64,000 nt of DNA from DASRFR01 sp035651455 (GTDB taxonomy: Bacteria > Acidobacteriota > Terriglobia > Terriglobales > Acidobacteriaceae), in the NCBI GenBank assembly GCA_035651455.1, contig DASRFR010000022.1, forward strand, positions 558,001-622,000, in the 5' to 3' direction. Position numbers and translations under genes: made by a program. Under the pieces are notes generated by a model. That model made no database searches, had not been told where the DNA came from, and was given only the letters and a program-made list of their open reading frames with translations. This document shows, in pieces, positions 1-9,265 of this stretch (its first letter is position 1; each line of letters begins with the position of its first letter).

Positions 1-794
1 AGCGAGCAGCGCTTGAAGCTCTTGGCGGCGGTCGTGCCTACAATGCGTCCAACTTCCGATGAACCGGTCAGCGAAACAGCGCGAACGTCAGCGTGCTCGG
101 TCATGGGCGTTCCCACCGAACTGCCAAAGCCGGTCACGATGTTAATTACTCCTTTGGGCACGCCGGCATCCGCCAGGGCGCGCACCAGGTTAAATGTCGA
201 GAGCGGAGTGTCCTGGGCGGGCTTGATCACGCAAGTATTGCCGCAGACGAGCGCAGGAAGCAGCTTCCACGAAGGAATCGCCATGGGGAAGTTCCATGGA
301 GTAATCATGGCGCAAACCCCCAGCGGCTGGCGGATAGCCATGGCGAACTTGTTAGGCAGCTCGGAGGGCGTGGTGGGGCCAAACATGCGGCGGCCTTCTC
401 CGGCCATGTAATACGCACTGTCGATGGCCTCCTGCACGTCGCCCCGCGTCTCTTTCAGGATCTTGCCCATTTCACGAGTCATATCCCGCGAGTACTCTTC
501 CTTGCGCTCACTCAGGATTTCGGCCGCCTGGAAGATAATTTCCGCCCGGCGTGGGGCTGGCACCATGCGCCATTTCACAAATGCGCGCTTGGCGGCGTCG
601 ACCGCCGCGTCTACGTCTTGCTTGCCGGACTTCTGAAAAATGGCGACTACTTCACGGGTGTCGGCGGGATTGCGGTCTTCCAAAGTCTCGCCAGTCGTGG
701 AATCGACCCATTCGCCGTCAATGAAGTTCTTGAAAATTTTTGTTTTGGTGGTGCCACCCAGAATGGTGGGACCAGTCATGATATCGGTAGCCAT
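1..794 (-). CDS. Aldehyde dehydrogenase family protein (partial, 3' end beyond window)
   Basis: NAD(P)+-dependent oxidation of an aldehyde to the acid, cytoplasmic. I translated the minus strand from the ATG at 792-794, which has a GGAGG ribosome site just upstream. About 264 residues are visible. They include the N-terminal FxNFIDGEW-type opening, the ITPWNFP and WKLLPALVCGN segments of the cofactor-binding domain, and SLTGSSEVG of the Rossmann fold. The catalytic Cys and Glu lie beyond the window edge, so substrate class cannot be judged. The family call is firm. A semialdehyde or betaine-aldehyde type enzyme is possible but not shown. Confidence 0.93.
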   Translation of the reverse strand, partial: MATDIMTGPTILGGTTKTKIFKNFIDGEWVDSTTGETLEDRNPADTREVVAIFQKSGKQDVDAAVDAAKRAFVKWRMVPAPRRAEIIFQAAEILSERKEEYSRDMTREMGKILKETRGDVQEAIDSAYYMAGEGRRMFGPTTPSELPNKFAMAIRQPLGVCAMITPWNFPMAIPSWKLLPALVCGNTCVIKPAQDTPLSTFNLVRALADAGVPKGVINIVTGFGSSVGTPMTEHADVRAVSLTGSSEVGRIVGTTAAKSFKRCS

Positions 795-964
795 AAGGCC
801 TCCTGGCAGCGCGCGGAAAATTATCCCTAAAACATCAATGCTACAGAGTCCCGGCGAGCCCGGCAAGCCGTGCGCGTTTGATGGGCAGAATCTCAAAGGG
901 GTTCAAGAGTCTAGCGCCGATTCCACACCACATTGCCAGATCTCCATGCGATACGAGCGCCAAA

Positions 965-1549
965 CTAGGGCATGCTGCGGCTGCGCGCCTGAGGCGAGGA
1001 ACTGCTTCGCTGGTGTGCATCCGTTGCGCATGAGGCAGCCTCTCGCGAGCGCAACTCACGCCCGAATTCATCCGCCCGGCGCTCGTCCATCTCAGCGCAC
1101 ATCGCATGGCCCAGTTCGTGCGTTATCGCCAGGCGCAACAAAGGAGCCCCGAGCGCTCCGAACATCTGCATGAGTTCCCAGGAACGCGCCGGAGCCGCGG
1201 AGAAGAGCGCCTGTTCAAAGACGGTAGTTCCCTGGTCGAGCACGGAAAAGGCGGGGCTGACTGGGTTCCCCTTCAGCTTGGCGACCAGTTCGGCCCAGTG
1301 GTCGGAAGGGGCAAGAACAAACGACCAGCGCCCGAGTCCATCGAGCGGATACCTGGCAAGCTCGTGTTGCAGAGTTTTGACGTCGTGGACGCACTGAACT
1401 GCATTGTAGTCAGCGGTGCAAGAGAAGTTGACGGTTCGGGGCAGCCCGGGTTCGCTTACCATAACATCGCGAATGCGTAATGTCTGGGCGAATGAAGTGC
1501 CCACAATGGATGCGAACAGAATGATTGCCTTGACCGATTTCCAAGCCAT
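965..1549 (-). CDS. Secreted putative zinc metalloprotease (HELGH motif)
   Basis: A 194-residue protein of unrecognised family. Residues 1-21 form a signal peptide ending near SFA-Q. HELGH at 144-148 followed by DERRADEFG is the zinc-ligand arrangement of small gluzincin-type peptidases, with the Glu of DER as a possible third ligand. It is therefore probably an exported peptidase or a peptidase-fold protein. The ATG at 1549 has a GGGGGTG stretch upstream. The C-terminus is Ser/Arg-rich and looks unstructured. It stands alone between the aldehyde dehydrogenase and a divergent regulator. The substrate is unknown and activity is inferred from the motif alone. Confidence 0.65.
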   Translation of the reverse strand: MAWKSVKAIILFASIVGTSFAQTLRIRDVMVSEPGLPRTVNFSCTADYNAVQCVHDVKTLQHELARYPLDGLGRWSFVLAPSDHWAELVAKLKGNPVSPAFSVLDQGTTVFEQALFSAAPARSWELMQMFGALGAPLLRLAITHELGHAMCAEMDERRADEFGRELRSREAASCATDAHQRSSSSPQARSRSMP

Positions 1550-1713
1550 CGCGACACCCCCACTGTGTGGCGCAAAAATGGCTTGTGCCTTCTGCTACTG
1601 CAATCCTTCCAAAGTTTAAAAAAGATAGTTGTAGGTCATTCGTTAAGTTGTTGATTGAACAGTGAGGTAGCATCTATTGTGGTCGCGGTGAGCAGGGCCT
1701 TTCAGCTATCTAA

Positions 1714-3867
1714 GTGCTAGACTCGGCGCAAGGCACGGTGATGGGGATGCCAGATCAAAGCCAGGTACCAGCTTCCATTCGTTTTGGTCCGTACGAAATC
1801 GCGGTGCTATCAGGGGAACTGCGCAAGCACGGAATTCGGCTCAAGCTTTCCGGGCAAGCCATGCAAGTGCTTCTCCTATTGGCCGAGGAACCCGGCAGGG
1901 TCGTGAGCCGGGAGGAGTTGCAGCGAAGGCTTTGGCCGGGCACCACGTACGGAGATTTCGATCATGGATTAAATGCCGCAGTAAACCGCCTGCGCGAGGT
2001 GTTGGGTGATTCCGCCAATACTCCCAAGTACATTGAGACAGTGCCACGGCGGGGCTACCGCTTCATTGCCCAGACCGAAGTGGCGGCCAACGACCATGAT
2101 CCCAAGCCAGAATCCGCTAACGGAAACGGCACTCTCGTCGAGTCTTCTGCAAAGCCCCGAAAGGGGTGGTCTCCCTGGCTGATTTCCGGAGCTGCCCTCA
2201 TCGTGTTGGCGGCAGTGGTGTTGCCCGGGATATCGCTTCAACCGGGAATTCCTATCGTCGGTACGGTTGCGCAGATCACACATGAGGACCTGGCTCCGCA
2301 CGGCGTGGTTACCGATGGAGAGCGTATTTACTTCGCCCGGGAGCAGACCGGGTTTCATCTCGCGTTGGCCCAGGTTGCCGCGGTAGGTGGCGACATTTCT
2401 GCGATTACCCAATATGCAGACGCTTATCCGGTTGCGATCTCCAAAGATGGTTCGCAGTTGCTCGCATCCATGGATTGGAGCGGCCGTATCAAAGAGCAGG
2501 GAGAGCTCACGGTATTACCGCTGCCGGCCGGATCGCCTCATCGGCTCGGCATCATGTCACATGCCGCCGCATGGACCCCGGATGGCCAAAGCATCGTTTT
2601 CGCACGCGACTCGGGCATTTACATTGCCCATAGCGACGGCAGCGATATACGCAAGCTGGGGGCGGTGCAGGGCGAAGTGCACTCTCTGAAGCTTTCACCC
2701 GACGGCCAGCGGATTCGCTTCACGCAGAGCGACGCAGCCGAGATCGCCTCCTCAATCTGGGAGGCGCGCATAGATGGTTCGGGGATGCACCCACTGTTTC
2801 GGGGATGGCACAATCCTCCCAGCGAGTGCTGCGGCGACTGGACACCCGATGGACGCTACTTTGTTTTTCAAAGCCGGGATTCCGCCGGCCGTAACATCTG
2901 GGCGGTCGCTGATCGCCCTCGCCTTTTTCAGAAGCAGACCCCGGTCCGCCTGACCATGGGACCGTTGGAGTGGCTCGGCGCAGTCCCCAGCAAAGATGGA
3001 CATAAACTGTTCGCGGTGGGCGCCCAGTACCGGGGGGAACTGGTTCGCTACGACGCGACAGCTGAGCAATATGTGCCCTATCTCTCGGGCATGTCCGCGA
3101 CTGATCTGGATTTCTCTCGCGATGGTAAATGGGTTACGTACGTGACCATCCCGAATGGTGTACTGCGGCGCAGCCACGTGGACGGAAGTGAACGACTGGA
3201 ACTCACGAACCGTTCCGGAAGGGCGACCCTTCCCCGTTGGTCTCCGGATGGGAAATGGATTGCGTTCGATTGGCAGTCAGCGGGCAAGCCCTGGAGTTTG
3301 CGATTGATCTCCAGCGACGGCGGCACTCCCCGCGAGCTGTTTCACGAGAATCTGAACCAGGTTGATCCGACCTGGAGCAATGACGGGAATTTCATTGCCT
3401 TTGGCCGTGTGGATATGGGAGTGGCCAGCGATGATCTTGCCATCTTCGTCCTGAATCTCAAGACGGGAACGGCTCGGCTGGTTCCTGGCTCGAAGGGTTG
3501 GTTCAGTCCGCGCTGGTCTCCCGACGGACGCTACATTGCGGCCATTAAAGGTGACTACTCGAAGCTGGGGCTTTTCGATGTCAAAAATCAGAGTTGGTCA
3601 GACTGGGTGGAAACCTCGGTGAATTATCCGACTTGGTCGAATGACAGCCGCTCAGTGTATTTCGATAACGTTTTCGCCTCCCCTCCGTTTTTCGCGCAGG
3701 CGCAACTGGGTAGCTCGCAACTCAAGTCGCTCTATGAACTGGGAGAGATTCGCCGCCTCTGGGGCACATGGGGAGCGTGGAGCGGAATTGCGCCGGATGC
3801 ATCGGGCCTATTCGTGCGCGATGTAAGCCCGCAGCAGATCTATGCCATCGATGTTGACTGGCCGTGA
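1714..3867 (+). CDS. CadC-like membrane transcriptional regulator: winged helix + TM + beta-propeller
   Basis: A 717-residue one-component regulator. Residues about 25-120 are an OmpR/PhoB-type winged helix (LWPGTTYGDFDHGLNAAVNR and the GYRFIA end are typical). One membrane helix follows at about 155-175, then a TolB/WD40-like beta-propeller with repeated WSPDGKWIAF-type blades to the end. This architecture is common in Acidobacteriota and suggests a membrane-tethered DNA-binding protein with an outward-facing sensor. No receiver domain is present, so it is not phosphorelay-driven. The GTG at 1714 gives the longest frame; ATG at 1741 or 1747 is equally possible. The target genes are not evident from context. 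Confidence 0.85.
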   Translation: MLDSAQGTVMGMPDQSQVPASIRFGPYEIAVLSGELRKHGIRLKLSGQAMQVLLLLAEEPGRVVSREELQRRLWPGTTYGDFDHGLNAAVNRLREVLGDSANTPKYIETVPRRGYRFIAQTEVAANDHDPKPESANGNGTLVESSAKPRKGWSPWLISGAALIVLAAVVLPGISLQPGIPIVGTVAQITHEDLAPHGVVTDGERIYFAREQTGFHLALAQVAAVGGDISAITQYADAYPVAISKDGSQLLASMDWSGRIKEQGELTVLPLPAGSPHRLGIMSHAAAWTPDGQSIVFARDSGIYIAHSDGSDIRKLGAVQGEVHSLKLSPDGQRIRFTQSDAAEIASSIWEARIDGSGMHPLFRGWHNPPSECCGDWTPDGRYFVFQSRDSAGRNIWAVADRPRLFQKQTPVRLTMGPLEWLGAVPSKDGHKLFAVGAQYRGELVRYDATAEQYVPYLSGMSATDLDFSRDGKWVTYVTIPNGVLRRSHVDGSERLELTNRSGRATLPRWSPDGKWIAFDWQSAGKPWSLRLISSDGGTPRELFHENLNQVDPTWSNDGNFIAFGRVDMGVASDDLAIFVLNLKTGTARLVPGSKGWFSPRWSPDGRYIAAIKGDYSKLGLFDVKNQSWSDWVETSVNYPTWSNDSRSVYFDNVFASPPFFAQAQLGSSQLKSLYELGEIRRLWGTWGAWSGIAPDASGLFVRDVSPQQIYAIDVDWP

Positions 3868-4042
3868 AGCGTAGGCGGAAATAAAAATTCTGCGCGGCCT
3901 CTGAGTTCGGCACGGCTCCGATAACTCATGTCACTTTCGTAACCACTGACAGCGGTACCTGCCTTAATAACCTGTTCCTGCTCATATATGCTTGTGTTAG
4001 TGTGACTCGTACCCCATATTCCTAAGATTTGGCTGGATTTCT

Positions 4043-5332
4043 GTGGACTCTGTGTCTTCACGGCGCAAGCCGGGCATTTACGTCGCGTGGAAAACGGTCA
4101 CGTACCGCAGCGTGGCTCTCATGCTGCTCGGGGCGGCAGTGTTGTTCGCCGCGGTCATGCATTTTGCCTTTCCGCAGTTCACGGAAGGGAGCCTGAAGGC
4201 TGCCGACAAGCTGGCGAACAATGTCCTGGAAAAGATCGCGGGGGCGTCGAATTCTGATCATGTACTCAGCGGCAGCGCGCAGCAGGCGCACTTCACCGCG
4301 CTTGACGGCACGGTCCGAGTGAAAAAGGCGAATGGCAGCAGTTGGTTGACAGCGGATTACGGCGTGCCACTGGAAAAAGGGGACGTGGTGCAGACCGGAT
4401 CGGAAGGCATGGCCAAGGTCGTGTTCAACGACGGCACGAACTACACGATCAAACAGGACTCGCTCATTGTCATTGAAGAGAACTCGGCCAACGATCAGCA
4501 GCAGACCAATGTGGCCGTCGCGGTGAGCACCGGAACGGTTGATTTGTCGACCTCGACGTTTGTGCAAGGATCGAAGTCGCAAGTGATCGTTGCCGGAGCT
4601 ACCGCATCGTTGGCTCCTGAAAGCGCGGCGGTCGTGCACAACGATCCCAAGGCGGACCAGCATGAAATCCTGCTGAAAAAAGGAAGCGGCGACGTGACCC
4701 GCAATGGCACGACTGTACGATTGTCCGATTGGGAAAAGGTCAGCTTCCAGGCGCAGTCGCCGACCATGGCGAAGTTGAAAGAGATTGGGCCGCCCACCCC
4801 GATTTCGCCGGCCAACATGATGCCGATTTTCTTTTCGGGCGAGTCGAAACCAATCGAGTTTTCCTGGACCCAGATGGCAAACGCGGTCGGTTACCGGCTG
4901 CGGGTTTCGCGTAATCCGTTCTTCTCGTCCACCATTGTGGATCGCAAAGTTCCGACCGCGGATGTCACGGTCACCGGCCTGACTGAAGGCGCCTACTACT
5001 GGATGGTGCAGTCTTACGACAAGCAGAACAAGGAATCGGTGGAGAGCGAGAAAAACCGCTTCACCATTATTCCTAAAGATAAGGATGCCGTGGCCATCGG
5101 GCTGGAACTCGATCCCTTTATTCAGCATGGGCACGTGCTGGAAGTTACGGGCAAGACCGAACCGGGAGCCCGAGTCATGGTGAACGGCCGGGAAGTGCCA
5201 ATGATCCAGTCGGACGGCAGCTTTCACTATTTCACGCCGCCCATGGTGCCGGGAGAGAGCGTGATCACGGTCACGGCGCAGAACGCCGCGGGCGGTGTAA
5301 ACACGCAGCAGAAGAAGGTCGTGTTGCAGTAA
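4043..5332 (+). CDS. FecR-domain membrane-anchored protein
   Basis: A 429-residue protein from a GTG start. A single N-terminal hydrophobic helix at about 22-45 anchors it. Residues about 85-200 are a FecR-like domain (LEKGDVVQTGSEGMAKVVFNDGT is diagnostic). A fibronectin-type segment (VGYRLRVSRNPFF, GAYYWMVQSYD) and a C-terminal Ig-like fold follow. No FecI sigma factor or TonB receptor is adjacent, so it is probably a cell-envelope structural or peptidoglycan-associated FecR protein rather than a siderophore regulator. It lies 133 bp upstream of mreB in the same direction, consistent with an envelope role. The function is inferred from domains only. Confidence 0.85.
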   Translation: MDSVSSRRKPGIYVAWKTVTYRSVALMLLGAAVLFAAVMHFAFPQFTEGSLKAADKLANNVLEKIAGASNSDHVLSGSAQQAHFTALDGTVRVKKANGSSWLTADYGVPLEKGDVVQTGSEGMAKVVFNDGTNYTIKQDSLIVIEENSANDQQQTNVAVAVSTGTVDLSTSTFVQGSKSQVIVAGATASLAPESAAVVHNDPKADQHEILLKKGSGDVTRNGTTVRLSDWEKVSFQAQSPTMAKLKEIGPPTPISPANMMPIFFSGESKPIEFSWTQMANAVGYRLRVSRNPFFSSTIVDRKVPTADVTVTGLTEGAYYWMVQSYDKQNKESVESEKNRFTIIPKDKDAVAIGLELDPFIQHGHVLEVTGKTEPGARVMVNGREVPMIQSDGSFHYFTPPMVPGESVITVTAQNAAGGVNTQQKKVVLQ

Positions 5333-5429
5333 CTAGGGGTTGAGCGTAAGGAAAGTTCAAGGTTCGGCAGGGATTCAGGAACTCACATAAAATAAGAGTA
5401 ACCGGATTCCCTCGAAATTTTACCAATGA

Positions 5430-5443
5430 CCGGGTTCGCCCGG
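5430..5443 (+). promoter_or_regulatory. Small UUCG-loop hairpin in the mreB leader
   Basis: CCGGG-TTCG-CCCGG forms a 5-bp stem with an extra-stable UUCG tetraloop, 22 bases before the mreB start. It may stabilise the leader RNA or be incidental. No U-run follows, so it is not a terminator. Confidence 0.35.
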
Positions 5444-5465
5444 AATGTCAGTAGAGAGTTAACGT

Positions 5466-6530
5466 ATGTCATCCAACGGATTTCACGCAAACGGCTCGCG
5501 TTTTCACAACCTGCGTTCGCTGTTCAGCATTTTCTCCAGCGACCTGGCCATCGACCTAGGGACTGCTAACACGCTGGTATATGCGCGGGGCAAGGGAATC
5601 GTGGTTAATGAGCCTTCCATCGTTGCCATCAACAAGAACACCAGCGAGGTGGAAGCGGTGGGCAAGGAGGCGAAAGAGATGCTCGGGCGCACACCGGGCA
5701 ACATCGTCGCCATCAAGCCGATGAAGGACGGCGTCATCGCCGACTTCAAGGTTACCGAGAAGATGTTGAATTACTTCATTCAGAAGGCGCACAACCGCAA
5801 GATGCTGGTGCACCCGCGTATTGTCATCGGCGTCCCTTCGGAGATCACACAAGTGGAAAAACGCGCGGTCATGGACTCCGCCTATCGGGCTAAAGCCAGC
5901 GAAGTGCACCTTGTAGAACAAGCCATGGTAGCGGCCATTGGCGCCGGGCTGCCGATCACTGAACCCAGCGGCAACATGGTCGTGGATATCGGCGGCGGCA
6001 CGACCGACATCGCGGTGATCTCGCTCAGCGGCATCGTCTATTCGCGTTCCGTGCGCATGGCCGGCAACCAGATGGACGAGGCCATCATGAATTATCTGAA
6101 GCGCAAATATAACCTGCTGATTGGCGAGCGCACCGCGGAGCAGATCAAAATCGAGATTGGCAGTGCCTATCCTCTGGACAAGCCGCTGACCATGGAAATA
6201 AAGGGACGTAATCTGATCGAAGGCGTGCCCAAGACGATTACCGTCGATGACAGCGAAGTGCGCGAGTCTTTGAGCGAATGCGTATCCACCATCATGAATG
6301 CCATCCGCGTGGCGCTGGAGCGCACGCCGCCCGAACTGTCGGCCGACATCAGCGATCGCGGCATTGTGCTGACCGGCGGCGGGGCGCTGCTGAAGAACCT
6401 GGACAAGCGCATCCGGGAAGAAACCGGGTTGCCGGTTTCCATCGCCGACGATCCACTGTGCAGCGTGGTGCTTGGCACGGGCAAGATGCTGAGCGACTTC
6501 AAGCTGCTGAGAAAGATATCTATCGACTAA
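5466..6530 (+). CDS. mreB: Rod shape-determining protein MreB
   Basis: Actin-like cytoskeletal ATPase that organises lateral peptidoglycan synthesis under the inner membrane. The 354 residues are the family's usual length plus a short N-terminal extension of about 20 residues. Visible motifs are the phosphate-1 loop DLGTANTLVY, GVPSEIT, the phosphate-2 loop VDIGGGTTDIAVIS and the adenosine motif LTGGGALLKNLD. The ATG follows GAGAG. It is the first gene of mreB-mreC-mreD, with pbp2 and rodA downstream, the standard elongasome order. Confidence 0.98.
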   Translation: MSSNGFHANGSRFHNLRSLFSIFSSDLAIDLGTANTLVYARGKGIVVNEPSIVAINKNTSEVEAVGKEAKEMLGRTPGNIVAIKPMKDGVIADFKVTEKMLNYFIQKAHNRKMLVHPRIVIGVPSEITQVEKRAVMDSAYRAKASEVHLVEQAMVAAIGAGLPITEPSGNMVVDIGGGTTDIAVISLSGIVYSRSVRMAGNQMDEAIMNYLKRKYNLLIGERTAEQIKIEIGSAYPLDKPLTMEIKGRNLIEGVPKTITVDDSEVRESLSECVSTIMNAIRVALERTPPELSADISDRGIVLTGGGALLKNLDKRIREETGLPVSIADDPLCSVVLGTGKMLSDFKLLRKISID

Positions 6531-6689
6531 AGCAGTAAAGCGGGAGAAGATCAGAAATCAGGTTTCGCCCGCGCTTTACGGTAGGTAATTGGGTCCGGCG
6601 ACCGCGTCCCGCAATGATTCTCTCCGCCTGTGATGAAGAACGCGCCACTACAACCGGCGATCGACAACTAAGAACTGGCAACTGATGTT

Positions 6690-8081
6690 ATGGAATCCGT
6701 CCTCGGCCGTTATCGCAACCTGATCATTCTGGTCGGAGTGCTGTTCCTGCAAGTGCTCGGGCTGGCGGTGCAGGTGAAGCGCACCACCGAGAATGAATCC
6801 ACGCGGCTGATTCGGGTTTGGACCGTTTCCGCAGTCTCTCCTTTCGAAAAGGCGATTGTGTGGACGCAGAGCTCCACCGCCTATCTGTGGCACAACTATT
6901 TCTACTTGCGCGGAGTGCGCGCGGAAAACCGGCAACTGAAGGCTGAGATCGAGGCATTGCGCCTCGAGCAGGTGCGGCTCAATCAGGACGCTGAGCAGGC
7001 GCGCCGCCTGCAATCGCTGCTCGGCTTCAAGGAACAGTTCATTGCCCAGACGATTGCGGCGCAGGTAATTGGATCGAGCGGCAGTGAGCAGTCGCGGTCC
7101 ATCTATATCGACAAAGGCACGCGCGATGGCATCAAGCCCGATATGGCGGTGATCACGGCCGATGGCATCGTGGGGAAAGTGTTGCGCGTATTTCATTCCA
7201 CTTCGCTTGTCCTGCTCATCGATGACCAGAGCAGCGGGGTCGGGGCGATTCTCGAAAAGTCCCGCCTGCAGGGGGTGTTGCGCGGCTCGCCATCTGGCGA
7301 AGTCGTTATGGAAAAGGTGATGAGTGACGAGCAGGTTCAGTTGGGAGAAGTGGTCCTCACTAGCGGCGGGGATCGCATTTTCCCCAAGGGTTTGCCTGTC
7401 GGCAGAGTGAGCAAAGTCTCTCCCGGTTCGGAACTCTTCCTCAACATTCGCGTGAAGCCGGCTGCGAACCTTGGAAAGCTGGAAGAAGTGCTGGTGGTTA
7501 CGAAAGTCGATGAGAAGGAGGCTCCGCCGATGGCGAACGGGCCGGTGCGTGCCATCGATATCCTGGCGCAGCGCTTACCCTCAGTGCCGGACAAGCCGCC
7601 TGCGCCGGATACCAATAAGCCGAAGGACGCTGCCGGGCCGGGTCCAAGCCCGAGTGGGACCGGACCAGGTGCGGTAAGTGCGAATGCGGATCCATCAAAG
7701 CCTGGGAGCGCGGCGCCGAATGCGACGCTAAAGCCCAAGGCGGCAGCCACGGGGACCGCGACTGGTCATAAACTGCCTAACAATGGCCCCGCAGCGTCAC
7801 CGAACGGTGCGGCGGCCGCGAAGGCAACAGCTCAAGCACCGGCTCAAACAGTGGGCGCGAACACGGATTCCGGATCCCCCGCTGCTCCGAGAGCAGGGGA
7901 CGGCACCTCATCCTCAGTGAACACGTCTGCCACGAAAGTCGGAAACAAAGCCGCGACGGCTGGGACGATGAAGGCTCCCGTGAACTCCAGGCCATCTGCG
8001 CCCCAAGCTGCAGCTGGGCAGAACGCGACCACCGTTTCTCCCAAGCCCAGCACCACACCGCCTCAGGATAGTCCGCAATAG
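6690..8081 (+). CDS. mreC: Rod shape-determining protein MreC with long low-complexity tail
   Basis: Periplasmic scaffold linking MreB to PBP2 and RodA. It has an N-terminal membrane helix (residues about 9-30), a coiled coil (about 70-115) and the two beta-barrel MreC core (about 115-285, with GTRDGIKPDMAVI and VLTSGGDRIFPKGLPVG). About 175 residues of Ala/Pro/Thr/Gly/Lys-rich sequence follow that are not part of the family core, making the protein 463 residues long against the usual 270-350. The tail is probably periplasmic and disordered. mreD begins one base inside the stop codon. Confidence 0.96.
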   Translation: MESVLGRYRNLIILVGVLFLQVLGLAVQVKRTTENESTRLIRVWTVSAVSPFEKAIVWTQSSTAYLWHNYFYLRGVRAENRQLKAEIEALRLEQVRLNQDAEQARRLQSLLGFKEQFIAQTIAAQVIGSSGSEQSRSIYIDKGTRDGIKPDMAVITADGIVGKVLRVFHSTSLVLLIDDQSSGVGAILEKSRLQGVLRGSPSGEVVMEKVMSDEQVQLGEVVLTSGGDRIFPKGLPVGRVSKVSPGSELFLNIRVKPAANLGKLEEVLVVTKVDEKEAPPMANGPVRAIDILAQRLPSVPDKPPAPDTNKPKDAAGPGPSPSGTGPGAVSANADPSKPGSAAPNATLKPKAAATGTATGHKLPNNGPAASPNGAAAAKATAQAPAQTVGANTDSGSPAAPRAGDGTSSSVNTSATKVGNKAATAGTMKAPVNSRPSAPQAAAGQNATTVSPKPSTTPPQDSPQ

Positions 8082-8599
8082 TGCCGATCACTTACACCTC
8101 CGGTGAGCAAGTCGAAGTTTTCCGGTTCAGTGTGCCGGTGACCGTAGGCGTGCCGCTGCTGGCGCTGATTTTCCAGGCGTTTATCCCCCGCTGGATTCCG
8201 TTCTTTACCATCTTTGATTTGCCGCTGCTGGTCACAATTTTCTTTGCCATGGCACGGCGCAATCCCGTGGCCGGACTGCTGAACGGAGGCATCATCGGAC
8301 TACTGCAGGATGCGCTCACTCACCAGCCGATTGGCATCTACGGCATCGCCAAGACGGTGGTTGGCTACGGCGCATCCTCACTGGGAGTGAAACTCGACCT
8401 CGAGAATGCCGGTGCCCGGCTGCTGGTGACCCTGGGCTTTTATGTGATCCACGAAGTGGTGTACTTCATGGTCGCACGCGGGCTGGTCAATCTAACCCTG
8501 CTGTGGAGCTGGCCGCACGAATTGTGGTCGGCGCTGGCCAACGCCATCCTGGGTGTCGCGCTGTATGCGGTGCTGGACCGCTTCAAGCAGAGGACTTAA
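8081..8599 (+). CDS. mreD: Rod shape-determining protein MreD
   Basis: A small inner-membrane protein of the elongasome, 172 residues, with about five hydrophobic helices. The GTG start shares one base with the mreC stop (ATAGTG), implying translational coupling. FDLPLLVTIFFAMARRNPVAGLLNGGIIGLLQDALT matches the family core in pattern. The C-terminus converges with and overlaps the end of the antisense PilZ gene by 4 bases. The assignment rests on membrane topology, core motifs and position after mreC. Confidence 0.93.
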   Translation: MPITYTSGEQVEVFRFSVPVTVGVPLLALIFQAFIPRWIPFFTIFDLPLLVTIFFAMARRNPVAGLLNGGIIGLLQDALTHQPIGIYGIAKTVVGYGASSLGVKLDLENAGARLLVTLGFYVIHEVVYFMVARGLVNLTLLWSWPHELWSALANAILGVALYAVLDRFKQRT

Positions 8600-8955
8600 G
8601 GCTCCGCCCTCGACTCCTTGTAAATACGCGCGACTGCCGCTCTCGCGGCCAGGAGTTCCTCCCATGGGCATTCGTCGGTTTCGCGGCGCTGAACGGCAGC
8701 CTGAATCTTCCGCTCGTTCCCGGAATTGCGCGTCCACACCACGCGAAAGCAGGCTTGCTTTTGGCGATAGCGGACGACCACGAGATCACTGGGCCTGAGC
8801 GTTTGGGCAAGGCCCGCCAGCAGCGCTCCCCCGAAGCTGATATTCGCGGCAATGGCGCCCTGTTCGAACCGTGTGCCCTCGGCATCCAGGCCAAACACGC
8901 GTACCTCGATCGCGGCCGGGACTCGCTGCTCAGATCGGCGCTCGATTATGGACAC
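8596..8955 (-). CDS. PilZ-domain protein
   Basis: A single-domain 119-residue protein. RRSEQRVPAAIEVRVFG at the N-terminus carries the RxxxR of the cyclic-di-GMP binding site, and NISFGGALL corresponds to the (D/N)xSxxG motif. It is a soluble c-di-GMP receptor or PilZ-fold partner. It sits antisense between mreD and pbp2, overlapping the mreD stop by 4 bases, which suggests a link between c-di-GMP and cell elongation, but only by position. Confidence 0.88.
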   Translation of the reverse strand: MSIIERRSEQRVPAAIEVRVFGLDAEGTRFEQGAIAANISFGGALLAGLAQTLRPSDLVVVRYRQKQACFRVVWTRNSGNERKIQAAVQRRETDECPWEELLAARAAVARIYKESRAEP

Positions 8956-9265
8956 GCTCCACTCTCCTGTGCGAATACCACCATTGTCGGATGCGGAACG
9001 GCGGGCCTTCTGTGATCCATCGCTAGCCGCGCAAGCTAAAGTAATAGTCGAGATTACCGGCGCGGATCGGATTCCGGCATGACATGGCGTGTGACTTTCG
9101 TCATCGCAGGTGGTTACGCGTCGCCATACAGCGCGCTACAATGGAGTTAACTCCAGCAACATCACAGTCCTTTGTGATTCGTGGAGAGCCGAAGTGTGCC
9201 CGGAAATGCTGCAATCCACCATTGCCTTGCCGGAAGCAACACTGGGAATTGAGAACTGATTTCCG
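8956..9265. promoter_or_regulatory. 310-bp region upstream of pbp2 with candidate promoter
   Basis: No gene is visible. A candidate sigma-70 promoter reads TTACGC (9114-9119), 17 bases, then TACAAT (9137-9142). The -10 is good and the -35 poor. The predicted start falls in a perfect palindrome described separately. The divergent PilZ gene also begins here, so its promoter must lie in this stretch. Confidence 0.4.
9142..9155. promoter_or_regulatory. Perfect 14-bp palindrome, candidate operator for pbp2-rodA
   Basis: TGGAGTTAACTCCA is a perfect inverted repeat without spacer. It begins at the last base of the candidate TACAAT -10 box and covers the predicted transcription start of pbp2. Position and symmetry suit a repressor dimer. 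The cognate regulator is unknown. Confidence 0.4.

Noticed and set aside
4058..5227. 389-aa minus-strand ORF opposite the FecR gene
   Set aside because: It lies wholly antisense to a well-supported gene, is His/Arg-rich with no domain, and reflects GC-rich codon bias.
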